A stretch of 44,886 bases of DNA, taken from the NCBI GenBank assembly GCA_021769885.1, contig JAETSA010000022.1:1-44886 (forward strand). Direction: 5' to 3'. Source of the stretch: Bacillota bacterium. GTDB lineage: Bacteria; Bacillota; Clostridia; Oscillospirales; Acutalibacteraceae. Below are positions 5,185 through 13,944 of this stretch, in pieces. The notes under the pieces were generated by a model. That model was not told where the DNA came from. It did not search any database and saw only the letters and a list, made by a program, of their open reading frames with translations. A program made the position numbers and the translations under genes. Position 1 is the first letter of the stretch; every line of letters starts with the position of its first letter.

Positions 5185-6510
5185 TTATACCTTGCTTTCA
5201 TATTCGATATGACAACTATTTTCGTTAAAAGAAATTTTAACTGCATATTCATCAAGCATAGCAAATATATATCCTAACATTACATCTGAAATTTGCATTT
5301 CTTTTGCACAATCCGACATATCTGAAATGTCAAGTGAATATTTTCCCAATTTTCCATAATCATAATCATATTGTCCGGACACCGATTTTAGCGACTCGAA
5401 TTTTTGCATTATTGCCTCAAGCTGATTATCAACTACGATAAACTTACTTGCATTTTCACCATATGGTACATATTCATCGACAGTATCAGGAGTAAATCCT
5501 AACAGTAATTCTGATATATCTTTATAGCTATAGAAAAACCGTTTGTTTTTAAAATCACTACCACTTAACATTTTGGCTATCTTTCGATAAACCGCACCTT
5601 GACTAACCGTACCGTTTTTATTTAGACTACTGTCTATCCATTCGCAATCATCAGATAACAGAGGTATTCCATCATAATACCATTTTCCTTTACTACCTGT
5701 TAAATCTTCTTTAGTTGCTGTGATTGCAGCTTCATAAGTTGTTTTAGCTGCGCTAATTGATATATTGGGTTTTGTTGTTTCTGATAATTCTGATTCATCT
5801 GCATTATTAGATATATCTACTCCATTGAGTATCATACGAGCATTATTGATTATAATATATTGACCATCCTGGACAGATATATATGTTTGTTTATCAAACA
5901 GTGGAGAGCAATACTCTGGTTCATTCTCTGGACAATCATTGCATATTTGGTATGCTCCCCAAATACCAGAGATATTATTCAGTTCTGTATTATATTTATC
6001 TGTTATAGATGTTATTTTATAATCCCCTTCAGGCAAATCTGTGCCAACAAGAAATACACCATATTTTTTCCAATTGCTTGTATCTACTTCCTTTGCTGAT
6101 ACAAGTATAGCAGCAGAGGATAGGAATATATATTGTCCTTTATTTACAGACACTTTACGCATTGTTCTATAATCTGACCAAGAAAAATTATTTGGATTAT
6201 CAGATACATCATATAACGCTTCTGCTCCATATATTGAAAAAATATAATAATCTCCTGGCTCGAAATCAGAACCACATCTGTATGTACCATCAGTTAGATA
6301 ATTATCAAACATCTTATAATCTAAAAAGCCATAACTTATTTCTTGGTTTGTTGGATAATTATCGCTTTGTTTAGCACTGTTTGATTCTTTCTCTGTTTTT
6401 TTGTCAGATGTGCATCCGTAAAGAGAAAATAATAGAAAAATTGTTAATGCTAAAGAAAGAATTCGAGTTACATAACTTGTTTTAATATGATTTTCAAAAT
6501 AACGTGTCAT
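5185..6510 (-). CDS. Lipoprotein with repeated GxYxxGxDxxxGDY modules
   Basis: A 441-residue protein with a lipoprotein signal (SLALTIFLLFSLYGC, lipobox LYGC, Cys near residue 32). Two related beta-rich modules follow: one with GTYRCGSDFEPGDYYIF and KGQYIFLSSA, another with GVFLVGTDLPEGDYKI and DGQYIIINNA. These resemble the 'VGxDIPAGxY' modules of Bacillota surface lipoproteins. The C-terminal ~170 residues (after residue 270) are a separate domain. The start at 6510 has AAGGAG nine bases upstream; a 22-codon extension lacks this. It follows a second lipoprotein in the same operon. It should be anchored outside the membrane. Ligand unknown. Confidence 0.7.
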   Translation of the reverse strand: MTRYFENHIKTSYVTRILSLALTIFLLFSLYGCTSDKKTEKESNSAKQSDNYPTNQEISYGFLDYKMFDNYLTDGTYRCGSDFEPGDYYIFSIYGAEALYDVSDNPNNFSWSDYRTMRKVSVNKGQYIFLSSAAILVSAKEVDTSNWKKYGVFLVGTDLPEGDYKITSITDKYNTELNNISGIWGAYQICNDCPENEPEYCSPLFDKQTYISVQDGQYIIINNARMILNGVDISNNADESELSETTKPNISISAAKTTYEAAITATKEDLTGSKGKWYYDGIPLLSDDCEWIDSSLNKNGTVSQGAVYRKIAKMLSGSDFKNKRFFYSYKDISELLLGFTPDTVDEYVPYGENASKFIVVDNQLEAIMQKFESLKSVSGQYDYDYGKLGKYSLDISDMSDCAKEMQISDVMLGYIFAMLDEYAVKISFNENSCHIEYESKV

Positions 6511-6529
6511 TATAATTACTCCTTGATTC

Positions 6530-7390
6530 TTAAAATTCAAAATATTCTTCCGTATAATAATCGAAGCGTTCAGCATTTACAGGAATATAAAAATCCAAAT
6601 TATATTTTTTACCTGCAACTATATCCTCGTAGTAGATTTCGTTTGTATCTACGATTGTTCCATCAGCATCATAAAATATAAAATGCATCATCATATCATA
6701 GTCATATTCAGTATTATTTTTTATCTTTATGCGATATGTAACATCATCTACGTAGTCACATTCTAAATCATCACCCAGTTGTTTATGTAAATCTTCTTCG
6801 ACTAACTTATAAGCAGAATATCTTTCAGATTCCTTGTTTGCATTATTGTAGTAATTTGTTTTGTAATCCACATTATCTGCAAGTAAACCATAATTATCTG
6901 TAAGAGTTTGCATTATTTGAAATCTTTTAGAATGTCCTTCATAGTATTTTAATTGTTTATTACCGTTAGATTCTGTAAGTGACTGTTTTTCAAGTTCAAC
7001 TGCGTTGATATAATCAATTGCGAGTTTTCGGAGTTCTGAATCATAAAATTCAGCATCCTTAAATTTACCGATTAGTTCAAGCTCAATTGCAGTACATTTT
7101 TCAATATCGTCAGTTTTTTCTGATACTTCATAACGTTTCATTATTGATTTGCTCATAGCATCTAAAAAAGCATAATCTGATTTTTCGTTCATACCCTTTT
7201 CTTTCGTGCATTGTGCAAGTAATTCCTTGCTATCCTCGTATTCAATATCAGTAAAACATTCTATAGCTTTATCCCAATCCCCATTATTCATTGCTTCCTT
7301 TCCTGAATTGTATTTATCTTCTTGGTTTGAACAACCAGATAAAATTAGAATTGCAATAATACATATCAACATCGTATATATCTTTTTCAC
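6530..7390 (-). CDS. Lipoprotein with TPR-like N-terminal region
   Basis: A 286-residue protein with lipoprotein signal MKKIYTMLICIIAILILSGC (lipobox LSGC, Cys20). Residues ~27-62 (YNSGKEAMNNGDWDKAIECF … YEDSKELLAQC) read like a tetratricopeptide repeat. The C-terminal 85 residues (YRIKIKNNTEYDYDMMMHFIFYDADGTIVD…) look like an FxLYD-type extracellular beta-sandwich. GTG start at 7390 with GGAGG nine bases upstream. It lies 19 bases before the 441-aa lipoprotein gene and 42 bases after a small membrane protein gene, so all three form one operon divergent from an XRE regulator. Function unknown; a cell-surface role is clear from the signal. Confidence 0.72.
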   Translation of the reverse strand: MKKIYTMLICIIAILILSGCSNQEDKYNSGKEAMNNGDWDKAIECFTDIEYEDSKELLAQCTKEKGMNEKSDYAFLDAMSKSIMKRYEVSEKTDDIEKCTAIELELIGKFKDAEFYDSELRKLAIDYINAVELEKQSLTESNGNKQLKYYEGHSKRFQIMQTLTDNYGLLADNVDYKTNYYNNANKESERYSAYKLVEEDLHKQLGDDLECDYVDDVTYRIKIKNNTEYDYDMMMHFIFYDADGTIVDTNEIYYEDIVAGKKYNLDFYIPVNAERFDYYTEEYFEF

Positions 7391-7432
7391 TTTTTAATCC
7401 TCCATTTTTAAGAAATTTAAGGGTATAGCAAA

Positions 7433-7633
7433 TTATTCGTTCTTTTTCAAAGCAAAAATTATCAAAGCGGTAATACCACCAGCAACAACGGCAATTCCCG
7501 CACCTACTTGATATGTAATCATCTCATATCCACCGGTTGGAGACGGAATCTTAAAAACAAAGTTTATGGATAATAAGAAAAATACAATGCTTACCAATAG
7601 AATAATTGTAATTTTAATAATGTTTTTCTTCAT
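7433..7633 (-). CDS. Small two-segment membrane protein, 66 aa
   Basis: Two hydrophobic segments (residues ~7-27 and ~42-62) joined by a short outward or inward loop PSPTGGYEMITYQVG, with basic ends MKKN and KKNE. First gene of the lipoprotein operon, divergently transcribed from the XRE regulator at 7817. AAAGG lies upstream of ATG. No family recognised. Confidence 0.6.
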   Translation of the reverse strand: MKKNIIKITIILLVSIVFFLLSINFVFKIPSPTGGYEMITYQVGAGIAVVAGGITALIIFALKKNE

Positions 7634-7689
7634 ACGGGTATCATACCTTTCTGTCTTTTATCTCTGTAATAGGAATTTGTTAATGATAG

Positions 7690-7807
7690 GTACACCTCTT
7701 TTTTTATTATAGCACTAACAGCAGAGAATTTCCACTGCTTTATAAATATTTGTTATCCAACAGTCAACTAATAGCATATAAAATATAACTGTTAGTGGAA
7801 AAGAGGT
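7690..7807. promoter_or_regulatory. Divergent regulatory region with long inverted repeat
   Basis: CACTAACAG (7713-7721) is mirrored by CTGTTAGTG (7789-7797), and outside these CACCTCTTTT (7693-7702) is mirrored by AAAAGAGGTG (7798-7807). The nested symmetry lies between the divergent membrane/lipoprotein operon and the XRE gene, so it is a likely operator for that regulator. The distal half overlaps the XRE gene's ribosome-binding site. Confidence 0.5.
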
Positions 7808-7816
7808 GCCAAAGAA

Positions 7817-8107
7817 GTGAATTTTGGAGAGAAATTGAAAATGTTAAGGACAGGACAAAATCTAACACAACAACAGTTAGCTACGAGGTTAGGCGTTGCA
7901 AAATCTGTAGTGTCTTATTATGAATCTGGAGACCGATTCCCCTCATATGATGTGCTTGTAAAAATAGCTTACACTTTCCATACAACAACTGATTATCTAT
8001 TAGACATACAACGCCAAAGGGTAATTGATGTTTCGGATTTAAGCGAAGATGATATAGCTGTTGTAACAACTGTTATAGATGCACTAAAACGCAAAAACAA
8101 TGGTTAG
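7817..8107 (+). CDS. XRE-family transcriptional regulator, 96 aa
   Basis: N-terminal Cro/CI HTH: LKMLRTGQNLTQQQLATRLG then VAKSVVSYYESGDRFPSYDVLVKIA, followed by FHTTTDYLLDIQ, the common end of this domain. The short C-terminal tail (VSDLSEDDIAVVTTVIDALKRK) is typical of XRE regulators in Clostridia mobile elements. GTG start at 7817 with AGAGGTG ten bases upstream. It is divergent from the lipoprotein operon across a region with nested inverted repeats and probably controls both directions. Confidence 0.85.
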   Translation: MNFGEKLKMLRTGQNLTQQQLATRLGVAKSVVSYYESGDRFPSYDVLVKIAYTFHTTTDYLLDIQRQRVIDVSDLSEDDIAVVTTVIDALKRKNNG

Positions 8108-8163
8108 AAGAACTCTTGCTGATTTGTGGCGAGAGTTCTTTTTTTTACAGGAGGATTTTCACA

Positions 8164-8489
8164 ATGATAATTGCCGAAAAATACACCGTAGTAAAAAAGG
8201 GGATATTTACCGCATTGTAAATTACGATGTTGCGGTTTGCCCTCATTGCTATTCTCTGCTAAAAGTAAGAGACAGCCGTAAACGGAAAGTTAAAGATTCC
8301 TCCGGCACAGAATATATATTTCAATTAAGACGGTTATACTGCCCTATATGTGAGCAAATACATATGGAAATACCTGACTGCATTGAACCTCAAAAGCATT
8401 ATTTCAAGCCAACTATAGAAAACACACTGTCTAATAGAATAAATTACTGCACAGCGGACAACTCTACAATACGCAGATGGCAAAAATAA
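8164..8489 (+). CDS. DUF6431-like protein requiring a -1 frameshift
   Basis: An ATG at 8164 preceded by CAGGAGG starts a frame reading MIIAEKYTVVKK that would stop at 8218. The slippery heptamer A AAA AAG (8193-8199) in that frame, followed by GGG, allows a -1 shift into GDIYRIVNYDVAVCPHC and on to the stop at 8489, giving ~108 residues. The downstream frame has CPHC and CPIC zinc-binding pairs with a RKRKVKD stretch between them, like DUF6431 proteins of Bacillota mobile elements. The only other start for it (ATG at 8100) encodes an unlike N terminus and overlaps the XRE gene. Either programmed frameshifting or a one-base loss explains this. Putative nucleic-acid-binding role. Confidence 0.6.
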
Positions 8490-8557
8490 CACACCCGTTT
8501 TGCCTTTTGTTTCCGTATTTCCTTATGTAAAATATTTCGGAGACTGGAGGCAAGCCA

Positions 8558-9028
8558 ATGAAGAAAAAATCAATTTATATCTCCATTATTGTTATTCTGC
8601 TACTTTTGCTTATCGGTGCTGCTTGGTGTTTCCTGCATAATCAATCTGTAGATAAGCCATCATTACCCACTGACTCAAACGCTGTTGAGTATGAGGGCGA
8701 TAAGCCTACAAATAGATTGCCTAACGGACAAAAAGGAATTGCTATTCCCGGATTTGATACCCTTGTGTTTTCTGCAAATCAAAGAGTCAATTTCTTCAAC
8801 CCCGACAGCAACGATTGCTTATTTTTAATGACACTTTATATTGATGATAAACCGCTTTGGAAATCCGGCTACTGTAAGCCGGGAACAGGTTACTATGATA
8901 TAGAACTATCCGAACCACTAAAAGCAGGAGAATATTCTGCCTATTTGAAAGTGCAATGTTTCAAAGAAGATGGCACAGTATTAAATGGGGCAAAAGTAGA
9001 GTTTGATATTACAGTACAGGAGGCTTAA
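8558..9028 (+). CDS. Membrane-anchored extracellular protein, 156 aa
   Basis: An N-terminal anchor (residues 6-26, IYISIIVILLLLLIGAAWCF) is followed by a Ser/Pro/Asp linker and an extracellular beta domain (residues ~58-156: GIAIPGFDTLVFSANQ … GYYDIELSEPLKAGEYSAYLKVQC … VEFDITV). GGAGG lies eight bases before ATG. It is separated by only 3 bases from the secreted 150-aa gene and shares with it a beta-sandwich-like composition and the 'AGxYxAxLxV' pattern, suggesting a matched surface pair. Function unknown. Confidence 0.65.
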   Translation: MKKKSIYISIIVILLLLLIGAAWCFLHNQSVDKPSLPTDSNAVEYEGDKPTNRLPNGQKGIAIPGFDTLVFSANQRVNFFNPDSNDCLFLMTLYIDDKPLWKSGYCKPGTGYYDIELSEPLKAGEYSAYLKVQCFKEDGTVLNGAKVEFDITVQEA

Positions 9029-9031
9029 CCA

Positions 9032-9484
9032 ATGAAAAAATTATTAGCATTTACGCTTTGTTTTGTTATGGTTTTGAGTTGTAGTATTTCTGCTTTTGCA
9101 GCGGAATTACCTTACAATGAAGCTACAGGTCAAAGCACAGTTACATATCAGGTTGATAGTAGCTTTTGCGTAATCATTCCCGAAACAGTTGATGCCTTTA
9201 ATGGCTTTCAGCTCACAGCAAGTAGTATGAATATTACTGAAGCCGAGCAGGTAAATGTTTCTGTGAACGGCGAAAACAGTATTCCTATGACCAACGATGA
9301 AGGCGATACATTTAATTTAAGACTTAATGTAAATGATAATGACCACGTTGCAGAATTTTTAAAAAACCAGACCACATCCGAATTTATAGTTACCGGTCAA
9401 CCCGTTGAAGGCGAAATGCCGGCAGCAGGTTATTACACCGGTACAGTTGAATTCATTGTCAATCTTGGAGTAAAGACCAACTAA
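9032..9484 (+). CDS. Secreted beta-sandwich protein, 150 aa
   Basis: A classical signal peptide (MKKLLAFTLCFVMVLSCSISAFAA, cleavage after AFA-A near residue 24) precedes ~126 residues rich in beta-forming and polar residues, with STVTYQVDSSFCVIIPETV near the start and AAGYYTGTVEFIVNLG at the end. The closing 'YxGTVxF' strand is common in pilin-like and WxL-like surface domains. No sorting signal is seen, so it may bind to or assemble with the anchored neighbour. CAGGAGG lies eight bases before ATG. It is last in the rightward cargo operon and is followed by a terminator. Confidence 0.68.
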   Translation: MKKLLAFTLCFVMVLSCSISAFAAELPYNEATGQSTVTYQVDSSFCVIIPETVDAFNGFQLTASSMNITEAEQVNVSVNGENSIPMTNDEGDTFNLRLNVNDNDHVAEFLKNQTTSEFIVTGQPVEGEMPAAGYYTGTVEFIVNLGVKTN

Positions 9485-9507
9485 TAAATATAATAACACA
9501 AGGGATG

Positions 9508-9538
9508 CACCGTTGCCGTGATTGGTAACGGTGTTTTT
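9508..9538 (+). terminator. Terminator between surface genes and tniQ
   Basis: CACCGTT … AACGGTG with an inner GCC/GGT-type extension (9508-9533) and TTTTT. The T-run contains the stop codon of the convergent tniQ gene. Confidence 0.75.
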
Positions 9539-10886
9539 ATTTGCCCTCTATAATCTTGATTATCGCATCAGCAGTTTTTCTATCTGTGTGTTTAGGCAAA
9601 TATGGTATTACCCTGTCGATATTCTTCTTTTTTACGCCGCTGATTTTACGCATATCTGACCAATAGAACGGTGCGCCGCCTCCTTCTGTTTTGAGCTTAT
9701 CAAATGCCCATATTAGCCGCCTTGCCCAGCATTCCGCATATGATTCGCCGTACTTATCCATAATCGCCTTACACTTTGGTAGTATTTCAAGCCTATGCCC
9801 CGGCAAATTTAATTCACGATATATCAGTTTTTCTGATACTTTTTCGGGTCTGCCTGTATCACTTGCCGCACCAATATAAATATCGTGTGCTAATTGCTCT
9901 AATATCAGTGCAATTTTTTCATCGTATGCCGACAAATCAATCGACTCTCTATTCTTGATATAGTGTGACCGCTGCTCTTGGTTAATTTGCCGGTTCGTCA
10001 AATTCGGAGCAGTCAGCTCCTCAACTGTCATATTCAAGAAAAATGCAATTTGACATATGACTGAAAAATCAAATCTATCCTGTAATAACACTCGCTGTAC
10101 CTGCGACATACTTGCTATGCTGCCAATACCGATATTTTTATAGTAAAGCTGCATATCATCAACAAAACGCTTTGTATATCGTGATTTGCCTGATTGCTTC
10201 ATATACTTTGTTTTACTCATAGCGTGATACAGCACAGCACTAATCGGAATATCGTTTTCAAGGTTAATTGGTGAATCAAATACCGCCGCCATATATTCAC
10301 AAAATGCAACTTGCAGCATATTATCTACATATTTCGGCTCTTGTATTTCAACTGTTGTTTCAGCAGAATTCAAAGTAAATGTTTGCTCACTTTTCGCCGT
10401 TACATCAGAATTAACAAGTAAACATTTATGCTTTGTGCAAATGCTCATATTCCGTATTTGGTGTTTCCTATGCCAATACGCCTCCCCGTGATTTTTTCTA
10501 TCTTCTTGAACACACAGAGGGCAATATTTTAGCTGACTATCCGCCTGTGTTCTCGGTAATATGGCGAATAGATGGTGAGCATCGCAGAAATCATAACCGA
10601 TATGATATAAAGCATTTTTCTTTTGTTGCAGCGGAATAAATCTTCCATACTGTGGGTACATCGTATGTTTTGTTATCATTTCATCCATCGCAAATAATCC
10701 TTGTATCAATTTTTCTGTATCAGGGTTCAAATGACCGATAAACTCTTTACTTGGATTATTGCAACGGTTATATAAAAGTTCCCTAAAAGCCATTGCATTA
10801 GTAATACAACCAGTGTGTATATAATAGCGGCAAAACCAGCTATACACTAATTCATCCGGGTATATCTCTGGCAGATATGCAATCAT
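9537..10886 (-). CDS. tniQ: TniQ/TnsD-type target-selector protein
   Basis: A 449-residue TniQ-family protein. It opens with MIAYLPEIYPDELVYSWFCRYY, the usual 'P.PDEL.YSxxxRY' start. A zinc-binding cluster CPLC (Cys122, Cys125) with HRKH (His139, His142) and C..H (Cys150, His153) follows. At ~450 residues it is closer to TnsD-type site-specific selectors than to short CRISPR-linked TniQ. In the family it reads a chromosomal attachment site and recruits TnsC. The element sits at the 3' end of ppdK, so conserved ppdK codons are the predicted site. ATGA overlap with tnsC. Confidence 0.9.
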   Translation of the reverse strand: MIAYLPEIYPDELVYSWFCRYYIHTGCITNAMAFRELLYNRCNNPSKEFIGHLNPDTEKLIQGLFAMDEMITKHTMYPQYGRFIPLQQKKNALYHIGYDFCDAHHLFAILPRTQADSQLKYCPLCVQEDRKNHGEAYWHRKHQIRNMSICTKHKCLLVNSDVTAKSEQTFTLNSAETTVEIQEPKYVDNMLQVAFCEYMAAVFDSPINLENDIPISAVLYHAMSKTKYMKQSGKSRYTKRFVDDMQLYYKNIGIGSIASMSQVQRVLLQDRFDFSVICQIAFFLNMTVEELTAPNLTNRQINQEQRSHYIKNRESIDLSAYDEKIALILEQLAHDIYIGAASDTGRPEKVSEKLIYRELNLPGHRLEILPKCKAIMDKYGESYAECWARRLIWAFDKLKTEGGGAPFYWSDMRKISGVKKKNIDRVIPYLPKHTDRKTADAIIKIIEGK

Positions 10887-12127
10887 AAGCGTACCTCCTC
10901 AACAGAAAAATGCTTACGCAGCAGAGGTACAATATCTACATTGTCTGTTTTTGCTTTCTTTGCGATTTCAACAATAGAAACACCGTTAATAATATTGATT
11001 TGTATATCTTCACTCTTTGCAATAGGTTTCCTTTTACTCGACTTTGTTGTTTTGGACTTTGCATCTGTTGTGTGGATATAACTGTGCAATAGCGTTAATC
11101 GCTGTTTATATGCCATATTCAGCGTTTCAATATTTAATATCTCTTTACCCGTCAATATTGCTATTTCCTGTGCATCGTGTATCAGAGAGATAACCACTGA
11201 AATAACACCGGCGGAATGCTCATAAAGCCATTTGATGATTGCAGGACTTATCTCTGTTTTATGTGTGACGTACTGATAATTAAACACGGTTTCGCAGAGG
11301 GATTCAAAACATTCATCATAAGATAATGAATTATACTGCAATCCTACAGAACGCCTTGCAAGCTGCATAGCTTGCTCAAAAAAGATTGTACATTCAGGTG
11401 TACCCACCATACATATACTAATGCCACTATTGTTAATTAGCTGTGTGAGCATACCAACAAGATTTTTGCCATTCTTTGAGTTGACAACATTCTGTATTTC
11501 ATCAACAATTAAAATTCCAATATGGTTTAATGCAATGGAACTGACAAGCCCGATAAGCATATCCGTTGTGGCGGTTCTTGATTTGATACAGTAATCATAA
11601 TAGTTAGTTTCAAGTGTTTCATCTACTTTACGCAAAATCTCCAATAACAGACCTTTTACAGAGGAATCAAACGGACATTGAACCACAAGGCACGGAATGA
11701 CTTTTGCGTATGGTTTTTCAATCTCAATTATACAATTCTCCGATATAAGGGTAATGGCTCTGCTTATGGCACTTGATTTGCCTATACCGCTGCAACCTAT
11801 TATTGTAAAGCTGTCCGAACCGCCAACAATGCCGTTATATTCTTCTCCAATAATTGCTTTGTGGTTTTTGTAATGCTGTTGTATAGCGGTCTTTGTGCCT
11901 TTTTTCTGCATTGAGTGGAGCAATGCCAAATACAATTTTGAATATATCTCTAATGACATTTGAGAGGGTATATAGAGCTTGTATAAATCAGATAATGCCA
12001 TTAAACGTGTAGGTGTATTCTCGTTGCGTATTCTATCTTCATAAGCAGGAATGACCGACAAGGCAGTGTATAGAGCTTCACCTGACTTCATTTCCGGCAT
12101 AGCAGACAAATAATCTTTATACATCAT
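10883..12127 (-). CDS. tnsC: TnsC-type AAA+ transposition regulator
   Basis: A 414-residue AAA+ ATPase. Walker A is GCSGIGKS (residues 111-118) and Walker B ILIVDE (Asp209, Glu210) is followed by IQN. TnsC proteins assemble on target DNA marked by TniQ and pass it to TnsB. The N-terminal ~95 residues (YLSAMPEMKSGEALYTAL…) match the TnsB-interaction region layout of this group. Its start overlaps the tnsB stop (TGATG) and its stop overlaps the tniQ start (ATGA), so production of the subunits is translationally coupled. Confidence 0.9.
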   Translation of the reverse strand: MMYKDYLSAMPEMKSGEALYTALSVIPAYEDRIRNENTPTRLMALSDLYKLYIPSQMSLEIYSKLYLALLHSMQKKGTKTAIQQHYKNHKAIIGEEYNGIVGGSDSFTIIGCSGIGKSSAISRAITLISENCIIEIEKPYAKVIPCLVVQCPFDSSVKGLLLEILRKVDETLETNYYDYCIKSRTATTDMLIGLVSSIALNHIGILIVDEIQNVVNSKNGKNLVGMLTQLINNSGISICMVGTPECTIFFEQAMQLARRSVGLQYNSLSYDECFESLCETVFNYQYVTHKTEISPAIIKWLYEHSAGVISVVISLIHDAQEIAILTGKEILNIETLNMAYKQRLTLLHSYIHTTDAKSKTTKSSKRKPIAKSEDIQINIINGVSIVEIAKKAKTDNVDIVPLLRKHFSVEEVRL

Positions 12128-13944
12128 TCAGCGCCTCCCATAATATCAATATGTTGTTTAGTTCGTTCTCTTTGCCTTGTTTCTCTTATGGATTTTATAT
12201 TTGCATCACCGACAGCGGCACTATTTGAAATAACCCTGATATGCTCTGCAAGGTCAATTTTAGCCTGTAGATTTTCACCATTAACCGATTGTATCAACTG
12301 TTTATTAGCTGATTGCATTTGCTGTACTTCTTCAAGAGATTTGCCGGTAAATCGGGATTCTATCAAAGTAAATTCCGTATATTTGCTGTTTTCTATAACC
12401 CATACAGAGGAAACGTTATCAGGATTAAAAGCAACTACAGCAGTACCGCCGTTCAAGTATTTTTCTGTGAATCCGTCACAGTGATAGCGCATTTTATTTA
12501 CCCTTAAACCGTGGCGGGAGAATGTTCCTTTTGTCCGTGGTAATAAGGTTAAAGCAATCTGTCTTTCATCAGTTTTTATTAAATTTGCAGCAGGTTGTTT
12601 TCTGTTCCAATTCCATATATGGCTTGCATATGGTTTCACCTTATCTGTAAACATTTTAGTTGTGTAAGGGAAATTATCTATTATCCGCTGTGAATTATAG
12701 TAAATAATGCAGTGCAACAGTATTTTTTCAAAATCTGCAATCGTCAAGCAAGCATCTTTTCTGTAATCGTGTGCGCCCCTCTCTTGAAAATCAGGTTCAA
12801 TAATACCTTTTCCTTTCAAATAAGGTTTGTAGGTATTTTGCAATAGGTCAAAAAACTTTTCTACTGCACCTTTTAACTCCGGTCTGTACGGAGGAAGGTT
12901 AATAATCGTAACGCCCAATTCTGCTATCTGTTCAAAGTTTTCTGATTTATACTCGCTGCCCATATCTGTTACAAGTAAGCCGGGAATAATACCGCTGCAA
13001 TTCCAATCATCTTGGTTTATATCAATTCCAAATCTCTTGCAGTGCTTTACTTTGTCAGCGGCTACATTCAACATTAGATTTCGGAGGCTGTAAACACCGC
13101 CCTCCCAACTTAAAGAATAACCACAGCACAAACCACTATAAGCATCAATGCAAGCGGTCAAAATGGGTCTGCCTATTATGTTTCCGCTTTCGTTTATAAG
13201 GTAAATATCGCATATAGTAGAATCCAACATTCCAACACCAACAGCAGGAGCGAATGCTTGTATGCCGTCACCTGTCAGAGGTCTGTTATTTCTCTGATAG
13301 TTTTTCAAGCCATCACGGGAAATATAATAGTTTTGCATTTTCCTATGCTTACGATAGAAATATCGGAATTGGTGTATTGTAGGGTATTTCTGCAACAATA
13401 CACCGTTACCATCACAATATTTTTCTTTAAGCATAAGTGTATATGCAGTTTGTAGGCTGTTACGGCTTTGATTATAAAAATACTTGTTTAATGCCCATCT
13501 CATATTCTTTTCAACTATTGTCAGCGGCTTTTCATAACTACATTTTTTCGGTGCAAGAACACTAATGTTTTGATAAACAAGATACAACCATAAGTATTGC
13601 TTTATCGTTTGTTTACTGATATTGAAATGCTGTGCCATATTTCTAATAGCATTGCAACGGGATTTATTATCTGTAATAAACGGCAATACACCGGCAATGG
13701 CTGTAAATCTTTTATATGCAATACAGCGGCTTTCATTGTCCAACTCGTCAATAGGGAAGGTGCAAATTCCGGTTATGTGCGATAAATCATTTATGCTACA
13801 TTCTGTGTATTCGGTCAATTCCGCTGTGTTTATCCACTGCGGTACAACTCTTTTTATACAATTTACAATGAGGACTTTGGTGGTTTCAATTTCAAGCACA
13901 CGGACAATATTATTATCTTTTTGCAATAACTTATTTTTCAGCAT
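12124..13944 (-). CDS. tnsB: TnsB-type DDE transposase
   Basis: A 606-residue RNase H-fold integrase-type transposase. An N-terminal HTH region (…NMAQHFNISKQTIKQYLWLY…) precedes the catalytic domain with Asp in GMLDST (~241), Asp in LVTDMGSEY (~327) and Glu in ELKGAVEKFFD (~362). A C-terminal beta-barrel (…RHGLRVNKMRYHCDGF…) follows. It joins the 3' transposon ends to target DNA. The start at 13944 overlaps the tnsA stop by 14 bases and has GGGGG ~12 bases upstream; the longer frame would lie deep inside tnsA. Length fits Tn7-like TnsB (600-700). Confidence 0.92.
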   Translation of the reverse strand: MLKNKLLQKDNNIVRVLEIETTKVLIVNCIKRVVPQWINTAELTEYTECSINDLSHITGICTFPIDELDNESRCIAYKRFTAIAGVLPFITDNKSRCNAIRNMAQHFNISKQTIKQYLWLYLVYQNISVLAPKKCSYEKPLTIVEKNMRWALNKYFYNQSRNSLQTAYTLMLKEKYCDGNGVLLQKYPTIHQFRYFYRKHRKMQNYYISRDGLKNYQRNNRPLTGDGIQAFAPAVGVGMLDSTICDIYLINESGNIIGRPILTACIDAYSGLCCGYSLSWEGGVYSLRNLMLNVAADKVKHCKRFGIDINQDDWNCSGIIPGLLVTDMGSEYKSENFEQIAELGVTIINLPPYRPELKGAVEKFFDLLQNTYKPYLKGKGIIEPDFQERGAHDYRKDACLTIADFEKILLHCIIYYNSQRIIDNFPYTTKMFTDKVKPYASHIWNWNRKQPAANLIKTDERQIALTLLPRTKGTFSRHGLRVNKMRYHCDGFTEKYLNGGTAVVAFNPDNVSSVWVIENSKYTEFTLIESRFTGKSLEEVQQMQSANKQLIQSVNGENLQAKIDLAEHIRVISNSAAVGDANIKSIRETRQRERTKQHIDIMGGAE

